From NCBI GenBank assembly GCA_023974075.1, contig CM043787.1, positions 33,885,718 through 33,949,717 of the forward strand: DNA of 64,000 nt. Reading direction: 5' to 3'. The DNA comes from Chaenocephalus aceratus (Eukaryota; Chordata; Actinopteri; Perciformes; Channichthyidae). The first letter of the stretch is position 1. Every line of letters starts with the position of its first letter. Positions 1 to 20,979 of the stretch are shown here, piece by piece. Position numbers and translations under genes: made by a program. The notes under the pieces are model-generated. The model was not told the origin of the DNA and did not search any database. It worked only from the letters and a program-made list of their open reading frames with translations.

Positions 1-1056
1 GTAGCTAGGCCACGAAAGCAGCTGAAAGGCGGGCTGACTGCAGGGGAAAATCATTCCCTCCAGGCTTCATCATAATTGAACAATGAGCTAAACATCTTGT
101 CTAGCCCAAAATTGCCCTTTTTAGGAATAAGCATCTGATGCGAAATTGGTTGTTGGATCATGACAGCATTTTTAGGAGAGAGTCCAGCGTGAATGCATCA
201 GCTGCTGAGCCAAAGATCTATTTATGAGCACTGTTTCAGGGTTTTGTGATAAACCTTTCCCCTGGAGAGATCAATTGCTTCATACAGGTCTAAGTTTACC
301 AAAAGTATGTTTTAATTATAACTTCACTACAGAAATAGTGCAGCACACATTACTCAAAGGAAAGCTCAGAAACACTATTCAGTCAACAAGGTGTGCTGGG
401 CTTTATCATAGTTCTCTGAAACATGCCTAGGATGGGAGAGATTTCCCAATACTGCGAACACATAAGTGGAATATGGATAGCCTTTTTTTTTGTATTGCAA
501 ATGAACCTCAAGCGAAAGTTCAGTCAGGAAGAATATCTTTTGTTGGCTAAGGCATGATGTCTTTTTCCCAAACATCCTGCCATTCACTCATCTCACGCAT
601 ACTCGCTCATAATTTCCTTACTGTATTTGTCTGGGGCGGTCAATCGTTATATCTGCTGCTCTCATTAGTTGGTCACATTTATTCAATTGCACACACTTAC
701 ATTTTTATTCTACCATCTTTCTGATGTCTCTTTTCAAAAATATCTCCATGTATTGAGTAAGTTCATGCTGATGTATGACGCACCCCTTTACTTCCCAAAC
801 AGTTTAGCAGATTTATCAGCCTCATAATTGGATCTGCCACCAGCCTCAGCCGTATCATCATAAACCTCCATCCCCACCAGTTTCTGGGCTCCAAGCGGGG
901 ATTTATCTTTCGGCTGCTCAGGGCAGACACACTTTTGATAACAAATAACCACTGGGATCACTGTTTTTCACTTCCTGGAACAGACACTGGTAACTTCATA
1001 ATGTACTTTGTTGGCACCTGTATTTTTAACATCCCTTTTGTTCACTGTCCTCTCAC
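1..1056. other. Non-coding sequence, intron of mical2
   Basis: This lies downstream, in the mical2 direction, of the donor site that ends the exon at 1057. The next MICAL exon, which should carry the conserved segment after the [11 protein letters not shown] motif, is not found here, so the stretch reads as intron. A minus-strand open stretch at about 781-960 is unrecognised and treated as chance. Confidence 0.5.
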
Positions 1057-9667
<8,611 letters not shown>

Positions 9668-12521
9668 GCTCCCTCTGAAGTAGAGAGTTTGCTGTGCTGA
9701 GGCTCCTGCTCACTTCAGCAGTCTCTGCCAGATGTGGCTACACCCTCAGCTTGGCCCGCACCGTCATGCCCAGTCTGTGAAGGCAAGACACATTAGAGTC
9801 TGATGTCATCTCATGGCAGAGCATCTCTCACCGATGGTTTTTGGCAGCTGATGTGTTTCCAAATTCTATAATTAGCCTGATTAAATGGTAACGTGTCATT
9901 AGATTATTTCAATTAAATGGTTTAGGGTTAAAATTGTTACATTTGAATTCAATGACAACACAGCTGTATTTCATCTTCTCCATGACTCAAGCAGACATTA
10001 CCGAATTATCAAGAGGCTGCTCTGTACCAGTCCTCGGTACAGTACAGTTAGCTTACACCCACACTGAGGAGATAACATTTCAAGTAGACAAGACAGTGTA
10101 GATAAAGACTGGGGATTGAACCAACAAAAGTTAAATGAGCTGCCTGTCGTTGTCAGACAGCTGCTGAGCACATTTACTACATGTGCTTTTTAGAGGCATA
10201 ACCCTTTACAGAATTAAATCAGTGAAGAACCAACAAGAGGTAGTCACCATAAACAAATGATCAAAACTATAAAGTACAGTACAGTAAGCAGTATATATCT
10301 TGCGATTGAATCACATCTGCCAAATTGCACTAGGGGCATACATTGGAGTCCATGCCCCCTACTTCTGGCCCTCTTGCTCAAACCACACCCATCTCCAAAG
10401 CCAGCTTTCATTTTAAATTTGAACTGCACCTGTTGGGTTTCGTGAGGCTAACTCTGCCATGTGCATAACGTTTGGGGGAAAGTCCATTGGCCCTTTACCT
10501 CCTTGCCCAGACCATATCTTCAAATGTCACATATTTGAATCACTATGACAACGATGGAACATTTTTGAACCGCTTCCTGCACTGTTGCAACGCCATTGCT
10601 ATAAAGGAAATCTGTCCACAGACACACACACAGACTCAAAAGGTGGAAACAATAACACCAGTGCATTGTCACAGCTGGCAAAACATTTATACTGTACATC
10701 TTCAACAATGGTAAAAGTGGTTTCCTTATTATTGCAACTTGCAAGGAATTCAAACCTTTCATTCCTGGTGTGCAGGACTGACCATGGATGAGTAGACCGG
10801 AGCAGTATTTGTCTTGTGGCTGAAAACCAGACAATGTTTTCAGCAGAAGAGAGAGAGGTCTTTGAAACCAGTTGTAATGCAAGTTCAGACAAACACAGAT
10901 TAATGAGCTTTGATTGTGTATGCATGCTTCATAGTCTGCCTTCTTCTGAGGAAGAATATGTAATGGAAATATACCATTACAAAAACTGACAGAATTAAAT
11001 ACAATACAGTTTAGTATTTTCTTAACTCCAATCAACCATCAAGCAATTCCTAAACCATGCCAGAAAAATCTTTGCCCAAACACAACATTAAAAGTAAAAT
11101 GTGGAAATGTTCTGCATTTAGCATGCGTGGGGAGGAGACCACAACTTCTGTGAGTTTTGGGACACATCTGCCTTTGATATTTAAATGTTCCATAGAGCGG
11201 GATGGGCAAGGTTAGAGGAGAGGTCAGGTTAGCTGTGCAGGACTCTAAACAGCCCCCCGCAATAATCTAAAATTACGGTCACACCCCACTCCTGGTAGTA
11301 TCCCGACTGTGACACGAAACTGCTCAAAGACAGCTTCAGCCAGGGACAATACAACAACGCAATGGCAAAGTTAGGAGCTACTTCTGATAATCCTTAAACA
11401 CTGGGTCACAACATATTTTATTATGATTTGAATGTGGGGATGTTTTGAATATTGCTCCTACAGCAACAGTGTTTGTCCCCATGCTAAAATTAGCATATTC
11501 ATTTGCACAATAACCTGCTTGGCTGCGTGTTTGCATCCTGTTTAGGAGAAAGACTCCAACAACACCAACCACCCTGTAGAAATACTATGCACCCAAGTGA
11601 CCCTCAGTCTCTCCTTTGGTCACCTGTGTAGCTTTACAAGCCCCTGACCTGTGGGGAGATACTGTGGAGCCCCGAGGCCTTACACAGCCGACATTCAGCC
11701 TCAAACTCGGAGAGCGGACATTCCTTTGCCACGTGCATAGCCCTGCTACATCAGCAGCCCTCAACATTCTGCTAGCCCCTCACTGGCTCCACTAGACAGA
11801 CAGTCACAGGACCACCGCCATCGTTTTTTGGGGGGAATTTATTCAGATTGTCAACGAGTGAGGAGCGATGACTGAGACAGGCACGATATATGATGCAGGT
11901 GCTTTAATCTTTCATGCATGGCAGCAGACTGTGATGGGAAAATTGCTGTGTATTCTAGCATGTGGTATGTGGAGTGTTTGGGGCCTACATAATATCTTCT
12001 ATAAAGCCTGTGGAGTCATTACTTTTGACAGTTGAGGTTAAAATATGTTGTTTGAGGTAGAGAGATGTTAACAGAATATAACATATTGTGCAGATAAGCA
12101 GACGTACATTTTCATAACTGCTGTCTTTTCACAAGAACAGCTATTAATAACTTTATGTTAACATCATTTTTATTCTAAACTTTGGCCGGTGTTCAATAAT
12201 CTCTCGAGCATTGGTGGAAAGTTCAAATAAAGACATGTTGACGGCACTTATGCTTTTCCGTTTCAGTCCAAGTAAAGTGGTTAAAAAAGCACAACTATTG
12301 GAACCATGTGTTGCACGAGTCTGCGAGGACCAATGAAAAGGTACCACTTACTGTCTTCAGAGCCAAGACAACGCTCAACACTCAAACTGCATTGTCTCAG
12401 ACAGAGTCCAATGACTTCACCATCTCGGTCTGACAGAAGGGAAAGTCAATTGTGGGCAGACAGCACAAACCCACAAAAAGACTGTAAAAATACAACTAAT
12501 GACACACGAAGCGGAAAGAAT

Positions 12522-12545
12522 ACACACACACACACACACACACAC
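12522..12545. repeat. (AC)n microsatellite
   Basis: Short AC run of about 12 units in non-coding sequence. Confidence 0.9.
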
Positions 12546-13169
12546 TGACTGCACACACACTATACATCACAAACGAAGCATATAATGCTTAAGGGGATCA
12601 GAGTTGAATAATGAGCAGGTTTCCTCTTCAAGTCTCCTGTCTGTTTAGAAAAATCTGATTGAGTTTAAATGACTGTACCTAATTAGGTAAGTGAAGGGTT
12701 CATTTATGTTTCAACAGTGAGGATTTTATTCAGTGATAAGCTACACACTTCTGTGTTCGGATACTTTTCCGATATGTATCATTTTAACATTATTCATGTA
12801 TGACTTTACTGTACTCTGGCCCATTGCCCACAGAGAAAACTGTCTGTACTTCCAGAAGATAAATCTGTGACCGAGGGTACAGAAATAAGAGAGACAAAGC
12901 TATCTATCGGTTTCTACAATACAGGGGAATGATAGGAATGTGAAAAATGACCAGTTACACCTGGGAGGTAAAATGAGAATTTAAATAATAAAATAAAAAC
13001 ATGTCCACTTTTAACACACACGTTCCCATCACATTCCTGTAAAACATACACATTTTATTTTGATCTTTTTATACACGAATGTGACTCATTAGCAGGGTTT
13101 TATTTACATAGTGGAGGTTCTGTTTTATTTATTTGATATGTTATATACTGCATTGTCTTGTTTATGTTT

Positions 13170-13283
13170 CTTATGCTGGTGTTAGGTATTGTGTATCATC
13201 TTGTTTTTATGTGTTTGTACGGCGACCTTGAGAGCCTTGAAAGGCGCCTATATAAAATAAATGAATTATTATTATTATTATTA
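13170..13283 (+). repeat. 3' tail of a fish LINE or SINE
   Basis: The segment contains gcgaccttgagagccttgaa, aggcgcctatataaaataaa and a terminal ATT microsatellite. This is the layout of the 3' ends of L2/CR1-related retrotransposons and the SINEs that borrow their tails in fish. Only the last part of the element is visible. Confidence 0.55.
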
Positions 13284-15796
13284 TGGCAGGGATGAAGATA
13301 TAGGCTTTGGCCAGCGGGTAATCCATTTTAGAAAGATCGATTCTTGGTTGGTTTTGGTGTTTTTGTTGGATTTTCTATCAATAAATAACTATCCATTCAT
13401 ATTCCAGAAGTACTTTCTTTAACACATTAACATGTGCAGTACATGAACAATCCAAAAGTGCCCACGTGTTTGCCTGGGCTTCATTAGCCAGTCCTTTCTA
13501 AATCATACAGTGTGACTCCGACAATGACAAAACTGTAAAGACACTCAACTCTGGGTCGAACCGATGACGCAATGTCTTCATTTGTTTTTGCAGAGTGCAT
13601 AGCTTCAGGCTATCGGAGTACAATGGGAAGCTGACAACACAAGAAAAACATTGGAAGTGCTGGGAAAATGCACATACTGTAGTGTGGCCAGCCAGCAACA
13701 GTAATTACAGACTGGACTGAAGAACACCAGGAAGGAACCCTCTGTAGGCTCGATAAGCAGGCAGTGTGCCTCAGAAAACAGAGCACTCATGGACTTCAGC
13801 CGCGGGCTCTGCCCTTCACCCGGCCCCAGAGACCACAGTATTATCACAGCCCTCTGAAACCTGGCTGCATGTTCGAGCAGCGGTGCCAAAAGATCTGTCA
13901 CGACGAGCAAGGTAGAAACACTGACAGAACAGATAAGAGTCAGTCAACTTCAGGGGAGAAACCTGTGAGTTTAGACAAAACAGGAGCAGGCTTTGAAGGC
14001 TGCTGTCTGCAGGCCTTCTGCCCACGAGGTGTGTTCACCACATGGCTCCTTCAGAGAGTGATTTCTCTGGACACACTGAGCCTGCCCAGCTGCTGACACA
14101 ACAACAATTCACTAGAACAATTAATCTGACCATGACTACACTAAAGGAGAACAAATATATCGTTTTGAGGGATATTGGAATTGTGATATTCTTTCTCGTT
14201 ATTACAGGGACTAATAATCTTTGTATCATTATAATTTTTATCTCTGAAATATAAAGTGTGGTTTGCCAGGATCTCTATCAAATGAACAGTCTGCAAAAAT
14301 ATGATTTGTCCATCAGGACTTTCTGCAGCACTACAGTGCTAAATTCAGTATGGCATTTTGACAAATATTTCACCTCCTGCAGATATTGGACTAGTCCATT
14401 GCAATGACCATAAAGGTTTGATTAATGATTCAGCCCCAACTACACATTCTCATGTGTAACAATTAATATGTCTTATTTTATAAGAATTAACAGTCAACGA
14501 ATGAACTAAGACAAAGGAAAACAGACTCACGTACCCTTCGGAAGAGACAAACTTGTGAACTTTGATCCTCTTAACCGCCAAAAGTAGCAAATGTAAATCA
14601 CAAAGGCGAAGACAAGCTGCACACTGACTGACACTGAGGGTCAAAGATCAGTGGGCGTCTCTCATTCGTCCATATCACAGGGGTTGAAGGTGCAGACGGC
14701 GGTAATACTGCCTGGCAGGAATAGCCGATTCTGTAAGGCAACAATCAGTCAAGCCAGGCCCAGAATAGACATGAAGAGTCATGTTTCAGGCCAAAACAGC
14801 ACATCACATGAAAAGTTATCAACAGGGCTCGACCCTGTAAACAAAACTACCTAAGATGATAACACAAATGTTCAAAGTCCCAATCAATAGCAGACAAGCG
14901 GTCTACGGTCACTCATGTTAAACTGTAGCAGGACTTGAAAGCAACACAGAGTAAAGCTGAGCACAACAACAAATAACAAAAACAACACTATGGACTTGCT
15001 GTAACATTAGAAGTGTTTTGGTAGTTGAGCGATGCATCATGGTGATGCTCTGAGGAAGAGATACAAAGCCTTATTTTACATTGGAGTGCATTCTCCTTCA
15101 AATGCCTCCCTTCCAAACTTCTCCTGCGGAGAGTCTGTTTTCCTGTCTAGATCAAAGCTCAGAGGAGAGCTGCCTCTGTACAATTCCATTCTCTGTGATT
15201 TTAAAGCATGACTCAGATAAGTTTAAACCCTTTTCAGCGTGCTCCTCGCTGACCAGCTGGAACGGGTTAATGATATCCTGCTGTGACTCTACCACAGCAA
15301 AGTCTCCTTGTCCCTCCTTCAGTGGCTCTATCTCGAGGGGTGCTATGGTTTAGTTATGTCATGACATATCTTGGGATGTAGCAGCTTTGAAGAGAGCTTA
15401 CATATGTGTTGACAGTTTACAGGCTAGCAGGCAAAAAGGGAACAACATGCACCACCTGTGCTGGTTCCTGGACACATGTGTCCGGTTTTTTAATGCTGTG
15501 GAACCAGGAAGGAAACATATTGCTGAGAGGAATGAGAAAGTTTACAACACCTCCCTGGCAATAATGAGCACAAGCTTCCACTCACAGTCTGTTTATCGGG
15601 CTGTGTGAAACAGTTACATTGTTTCCATCCACAGCATTACATCCTCACATATCTTTATGAATCAGAAGTATTGTACTGATTCGCTCACTCACTAGGTCTT
15701 TCATTTGTTGAAAAATAACTCAGGTATCCACCCGCTGATTTGGACCAATTTTGAAATGGAAGGGTTGAATAAGTTTCATGAAAATCAGGTCAGTAT

Positions 15797-15870
15797 CAAT
15801 CAATCAATGTTTATTTATATAGCCCAATATCACAAATGTTACATTTGTCTCAGTGGAATTCACAGTAGTT
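15797..15870 (-). repeat. 3' tail of a fish non-LTR retrotransposon, reverse orientation
   Basis: A short (TCAA)n run is followed by tgtttatttatatagcccaa and tatcacaaatgttacatttg, a very common teleost repeat text that reads as the reverse complement of a LINE/SINE 3' end. It is truncated. Confidence 0.5.
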
Positions 15871-17165
15871 TTTTTCCTGTTCTCCTTGTGACAAAGAGGA
15901 ATTGAAATCATTGGCAATGGTAATGATTGTACAGTAGGAGCAACTTAAAGACTGAAGACTGAGACTTGTGGGATAATCTTGCAGGAGACTTTAAATGGAA
16001 TAGATTGCATCTAAAAGACGAGGTATTATTTTTAGGTTTTCTGTCATCATAATTTAGGCCTTGATGGCTTTTTTATCTCCACACTGTTTTTAAGTTAAAC
16101 TCCAGTAAAGCTGTTAATTACAACCTACAAATAAAAGGCTGGCACAGGCATTGGTAGTTGTAAGCTACTGAAGCCGTGCTGATGCCATGGAGCTCTTTTC
16201 AAACACTCCACCAACAAACAAATTCTGTTTAAAAAATGTGGAAGTTTGTATGGACTGTCAATGTCAACTGAAGTGGTTTGATACACCAATATCTCATGGT
16301 GGTTACAGGGAAGTCCAGGACATTAGTTGTATTTGTTCGTACAGCCTTGTGATCTGCAGATGTTTGTATGTTCTCTCCGCTCTAGGGGGACTGTGTTTGT
16401 TGGAAGGAGGAGAACATGATTCAGAGTTAAACCTGTAATCACTGGGCTTCAGAACAGAAGCCTTGCAGCTACGTCTACAAAAAAAACACTGTTGATAAAC
16501 TATCGCCAAAAGAGTACTTGTCTCTTGAGAAATACACTGTTGACATTGTCTTTCCATATATTTATAACATAGCACATGAATTACAAAAAAAAAACTAGGA
16601 GGGGAATTCCAGTAAGAAGAGAATACAGTGGTTGCTGTTTGTGCAAAGAGGTTGTTGAACACCGGGACATAAATCACATGCACCATCAGTGTTTAGAACA
16701 AAAATGTTAAGGACGATGTTTAGATGTTAGCATGTTCAATGGCAAAATCTTTCTGCAATAAAATGTGAATTTTACAGTCTGATATAAGGGCAAGCTGTAT
16801 CCTAGACAGTGTTAGAGTAGACAGGAAATGATTGCTCACACAACAATGGGAAGTAGAGCTCACTGTTTGTATGACTCTGTTGACCCTCCTTAAAAATGTT
16901 GCAGAACAAATCATGTATCATCTTGCAAGACGTATGAGTCACACCGGACTGAGTTCATGCGGTATGTGGAAACGTGGGAGGTATACAAGCATTTTTTCTG
17001 AATGAATCAGAAAAAAACAACATGTTTTTTCCTGCTTCATCAAGAAACCGGTGTTTATCAAAAGTTAATCTGTGTATTTGATCAATAGCAGTGGCTATGT
17101 TTCCTTGCCTGTAGACACACTAGAAAACATTAACAGTAGCAGTTCTCATTCATAACACTCCGTTC

Positions 17166-17335
17166 GATGTCTCACTATGGGATGCGCCTCATCGCGGAGC
17201 AAACAGAAGCATCAATCTCATTACGCCAACCCCGATTGGCTGGTGATCTTGACGTCAGCGTCAGGGGAAATCACCCCCTATAAGTAGCTTGCGCCACAAC
17301 GCATGCCTCCTTCAAACACCTCTTCTCGCTTCAGA
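17166..17335 (+). repeat. Left inverted terminal repeat of the DIRS element
   Basis: It pairs as reverse complement with 22405-22572 with scattered differences. Shared blocks include gatgtctcactatgggatgc, ctcatcgcggagcaaac and cacctcttctcgcttca. Confidence 0.88.
17233..17284 (+). promoter_or_regulatory. Promoter-like cluster in the DIRS left ITR: CCAAT box, CRE, TATA box
   Basis: Within 52 bp there is an inverted CCAAT box (gattgg, 17233-17238), a full palindromic CRE (tgacgtca, 17250-17257) and a TATA-like tataag (17279-17284). The spacing is that of a compact RNA polymerase II promoter. The right ITR carries the same set in opposite orientation, with the CRE at 22482-22489. Promoter function is inferred from motifs only. 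Confidence 0.5.
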
Positions 17336-17355
17336 GCACATCTCACAGTAGCCGG

Positions 17356-18610
17356 TAGGGGTGTAACGGTTCACAAACATTTCGGTTCGGTACGTACCTC
17401 GGTTTTTTGGTCACGGTTCGGTTCGGTACGTTTTCGGTACAGCAGAATTTTTTTTCACAAAACAAAACATATATATATATATATTTTTATTATTATTAAA
17501 CTGTGAATAATGTATTCACTCAAATAAATACAAAATATAATAAAATAAACATTAAGGTGCAGCATTTCGATGAACTGAAATAATCTGTATTTGAACTTTA
17601 CTGTACAAGTACTCACAAAACTTAAAATATTAGTTTTGGGTTTTTAATTATTATTAAACTGTGAATATTCACTCAAATAAATACAAAATATAATCAAATG
17701 AACATTAAGGTGCAGCATTTCGATGAACTGAAATTATCTGTATTTGAACTGTACTGTACTAGTACCTAAGCAGCCAGTTTGACATTATGACTTGCTTGTC
17801 ATTGTATTTTCATGTTGTTTAAAGAAAAATGAACTTTTCCACATTGCTTGCCGAAAGGGCAGATCTGCTGGCACTAGCAATGTCTCCTGCTGTGGAGAAT
17901 ACCCTCTCGCTAGGGACAGAGGTAGTAGCAGATACAGCCAGGTAGCGCTTTGCTAACATGGCAACATAAGGATATTTGGCGTTTGTAATAGCTTTGGCTC
18001 GGTCTGAACTTTTTGCGAGTGGTGGATGCTTAAATGTGGGAGTTGGGTTTGCACTTCAGTCTTTTTTCTTTTGGTACCGGTGATATTCACATTCCGGTGA
18101 TGCCTTTACAAGAGTGTGCAAGTTTGATGTATTGCCAGCCGCGTAACCAATTTTAGTTGAACAATGCAGACAAACAGCTTTGGTTTGGTCCACCTGTCTT
18201 TGTCCGTCATCCTTGTACGTAACTGCGAAACCAAAATGTTCCCAAACCGGAGACTTCAATGATGCTGGAGGATTTTCGAGCTCAACTTTATCTGCGTTCG
18301 CCATTAATTTTCGACAGTTCCTCAAATTACTGACCAAATTTGAACGCATCCCTCTGACCAGCTCTCATAGCATGCCCTCTCATCCAATGAAATGACTTGC
18401 TCGCTCTATGACGCGTTGAACACAATGGGAGCAAATTACTCTGAATGCTGCGACGCAGCATCTGAGATTACTTCCAAGAAGTTGTTCACGTTCTCAATTG
18501 TTTACGTTTAACGTTATATTCGTTCGGTACACTTCGGTACACACGTGTACCGAACCGAAGGGCCCGTACCGAATAATTTCGGTACGGGTACGTGTACCGT
18601 TACACCCCTA
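17356..18610 (-). mobile_element. hAT DNA transposon nested in the DIRS element, internally deleted
   Basis: The ends are perfect 15-bp inverted repeats (taggggtgtaacggt), followed by subterminal repeats rich in ttcggtac. An exact 8-bp target duplication, gtagccgg, flanks it at 17348-17355 and 18611-18618. Eight-base duplications and BED-type transposases are hallmarks of the hAT superfamily. The element is 1,255 bp and keeps only the two ends of a transposase gene on the minus strand. It inserted after the DIRS copy was already in place. Confidence 0.93.
17819..18349 (-). pseudogene. hAT transposase remnant: BED zinc finger joined to C-terminal dimerisation segment
   Basis: The first part (18349 down to 18059) reads as a BED-type zinc finger: aromatic VWEHFGF near the start, then CLHC and a later LHTLV / H pair. 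The second part, in the same frame after one TGA at 18056-18058, contains LAKRYLAVSA and SVPSERVFSTAGDI, the well-known hAT C-terminal dimerisation motif, and ends at a stop at 17819-17821. The whole RNase-H-like catalytic core between them is missing. It therefore cannot encode active transposase. It is a typical internally deleted derivative that could be moved only by a related full-length element. Confidence 0.88.
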
Positions 18611-19034
18611 GTAGCCGGGCAAGCTTCACTGTCCACAGACTGAACCAAAATACCATTTTGGTCGACGGGCGCTAGCCGGCTACTCCTTCTGCTTCGCAGG
18701 AAGACGGTAGTACTAACGCTGTTAGTACTTAAAAATCGACCTCGCCCTTCTCTACGAGAAAGTAAGGTAGGTCCGATTTTTTCAAGCTAGCAGCACACCT
18801 GTTGCTAGCTCGCTCCCTCTCCACCGACACCACGGTAGCGAGGAAGTTTTTCCTTTCTCTTCCCCACGGAGGGGAAAAGGATTAAAAAGGAGCATACTGC
18901 CACACCAGTCAGTATTCTCCGGGAATAAAAGACCACACCGTCCTTTTTCTCCGGATTAAGGACAAGGTGGTAATACCTTTTTTCCCGTCCCACCTGTCGA
19001 GAGCGGGCCCTCTCCACGCCACGAGGCGACAAAG

Positions 19035-20309
19035 ATGGACGCCCCTCTCCCTCACACCAGAGGAGTCAGGGACTCGGTGGCTCGACTCTGCGGCTGCGGG
19101 TTGAAGATCTCGGGCACAGACACACACCAGGTCTGTTCGTCCTGCCTCAGGCTGGAACACGCCCGAGGCGCTATCGACAACCCCGGCTCATGCGGACATT
19201 GTGTCCGCTTCACAGTCAAGAGCCTCCGCCGACGGCTAGCGAGACAAGCTAGCCTGTCGGAACAGGACCCCCCCATGTCCATGGACCCGCCGGCCGGCAG
19301 TCAAGACACGGGGGCGTCTGCCACAGAGAGCGAACCCCTCTCCATGTCGGTGTGGGGCTCATTATCAGCGATGGCCTCAGAACCGGAATCCCGCGCCCTG
19401 GCAGGCCGGGAGCCCCAGCTCGGTAAAGCGCGGGAATCCGTTCCCGCGCTTTACCGAGCTGGGGCTCCCGGTTAGACCTCACCACGGTCTCACCCACGGA
19501 GGATGTCCTCGAGTTGGATTATGAGGAGGACGATGAGGAGGACGCCCTGGCGTTCCTCCTGTCCGAGTCAGATGAACAAGAAGAGGATACCTTCATGTCA
19601 TCGGCCCAGGCTGCAAAGCCTGGAGCGAGGGCTGCTCTCCCGGGCGACAGCACACCAGCTTCGCCCGGTCTGAGCATGGACCTGCAGGCCGTGTGCAAAC
19701 GCGCTGCGGTCAGACTCAATGTTCCGTGGCCTGAAATGGCCAAGGAGACCTCCAGGTCCCGCTACGAGGGGAAGCATCTTCCCCAAACAGCGGGCAAAAA
19801 GAGGCAACTCCTCCCGGTTTTTCCAGAAATGTTGGATGAAGTGTCGGTCTCGTGGAGAGACCGGCCCTTCAGCAACAAGGTCCCAATCCAGGGTGCCTCC
19901 TCCCTGGACTGCGATGGAATGGAGAGGCTCTGCCTCACCGAGCAGGAAACCCACGCTGCCTGCAAAGGCGGACCGCTTTCAGTCCACAATGACTGAAAAG
20001 TCCTATAAAGTTGCAGCGCTGTCCGCCAGGGCCCTGAACGTGTCCTCGCTGCTAACTGCCTACCAAGCGGAGCTCTGCGAGGACCTGTCTGGTAGCCCAG
20101 GAGCAGCCACTCTGGACGAGATGGCAGCGGTCACGGACATTTGCCTCCGTGTCCAGCGCTGCGCCGTCCAGGCCACGGGCAAAGTAATGGGGATCATGGT
20201 GGTGCAGGAAAGAGCGAGATGGCTCAACCTCACCAACCTCCCTGACCGAGAAAGGGAAGATGTGCTGGATATGCCCATCGATATTCCCACCGCCTCGAGA
20301 GATGCCTAA
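19035..20309 (+). pseudogene. DIRS gag-like ORF remnant, frameshifted
   Basis: The reading starts at an ATG (19035) with a Cys/His-rich N-terminus (CGCG, then CSSCLRLEHA, then CGHC) typical of fish DIRS first ORFs. Frame 1 ends at a stop at 19473-19475, just after a palindrome. An acidic segment and a segment with FPEMLDEVSVSWRDRPFS continue from 19514 in another frame. A second shift then leads to a conserved helical part (SLLTAYQAELCEDL, GIMVVQERARWLNLTNL) ending at 20309. Similarity is by recognition of DIRS capsid-like proteins, not by search. At least two frame disruptions make it non-functional. Confidence 0.72.
19406..19471. repeat. Perfect 31-bp inverted repeat with 4-base loop inside gag
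   Basis: Arms 19406-19436 and 19441-19471 are exact reverse complements, 31 of 31, separated by tccg. It sits exactly where the first gag frame is lost, so the right arm may be an inverted copy of the left arm. Confidence 0.97.
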
Positions 20310-20529
20310 ACACCATCCTCAAGTCCGCACAAACACATGTCACACGTTGATTGATTCCTCTGTCATAAAACATTTGCCGCTGACACATCCAGGCTTCAGG
20401 CCGAGGGCGCAGCTCAAAGAAATGAAAAGAAAATCAATAAAACCAAGAAACAGCCCGCCAATTCTTCCCCTTTTGAGAGCAGATAAGGCAAGCTGGAACA
20501 CGCCCGAGGATTATTGACGGGTCTGTGAA

Positions 20530-20619
20530 GGCACCACCGCCACGCGCACGCACAGTGCCGGCTGGAGCTGTAAGGGCACCACCGTCACGCGCATGCGCAG
20601 TGCCGGTTGGAGCCGTAAG
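20530..20619 (+). repeat. Two-copy 45-bp tandem repeat in the DIRS remnant
   Basis: Units 20530-20574 and 20575-20619 differ at only a few positions, and both begin ggcaccaccg. They encode a Pro/Arg/Ala-rich repeat in the open frame and lie just after the gag remnant. Confidence 0.9.
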
Positions 20620-20979
20620 CGTGGCATCTCATCTGGCTCTAAGGACCATACAGCAGGAGATACTCACGACATCTGCCTGGGCTTCTCAAAACAGTTATAC
20701 TTTATCTGTTTTCACAAGCCCAGAGAGAGTCAACCCACATTCTGGAGAGAAAGGCTCTCTCTCTCCTAGAAAGAGGGGTTTTATCTATAATGCCCGCCGA
20801 GCAGAGTCAGATTACGCAGACAAATGTCCTCGTAAAGCACCCGCTCAAAATGGGTCTCATAATAAAACTATACCCTGCGCGCCACGAAGTGCGGAGTGTA
20901 CTGGTTATTATGTAATGCGTAGTGGCACTACACCCGACTTTTCTAGTGCGGGACGCGCCTACGGGTGCTGTCCTTTCAC

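Larger units (their letters stand above)
9775..17140. other. Gene-free stretch upstream of the mical2 start exon
   Basis: No exon with recognisable protein similarity was seen on either strand. It probably holds mical2 first intron or promoter sequence and possibly a non-coding 5' exon. Open frames such as 10520-11035 (minus) and 13764-14096 (plus) have no recognisable domains. Small repeats within it are listed separately. Confidence 0.5.

Noticed and set aside
781..960. Minus-strand open stretch containing GMEVYDDTAEAGGRSNYEADK
   Set aside because: It looked gene-like, but it matches no MICAL segment I know, lacks a clear acceptor, and the neighbouring exons do not require it. A protein search of this piece would decide.
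10520..11035. 171-codon minus-strand open frame
   Set aside because: It has no recognisable domain, its Cys- and Leu-rich composition is typical of chance frames, and a plus-strand frame of similar quality overlaps it.
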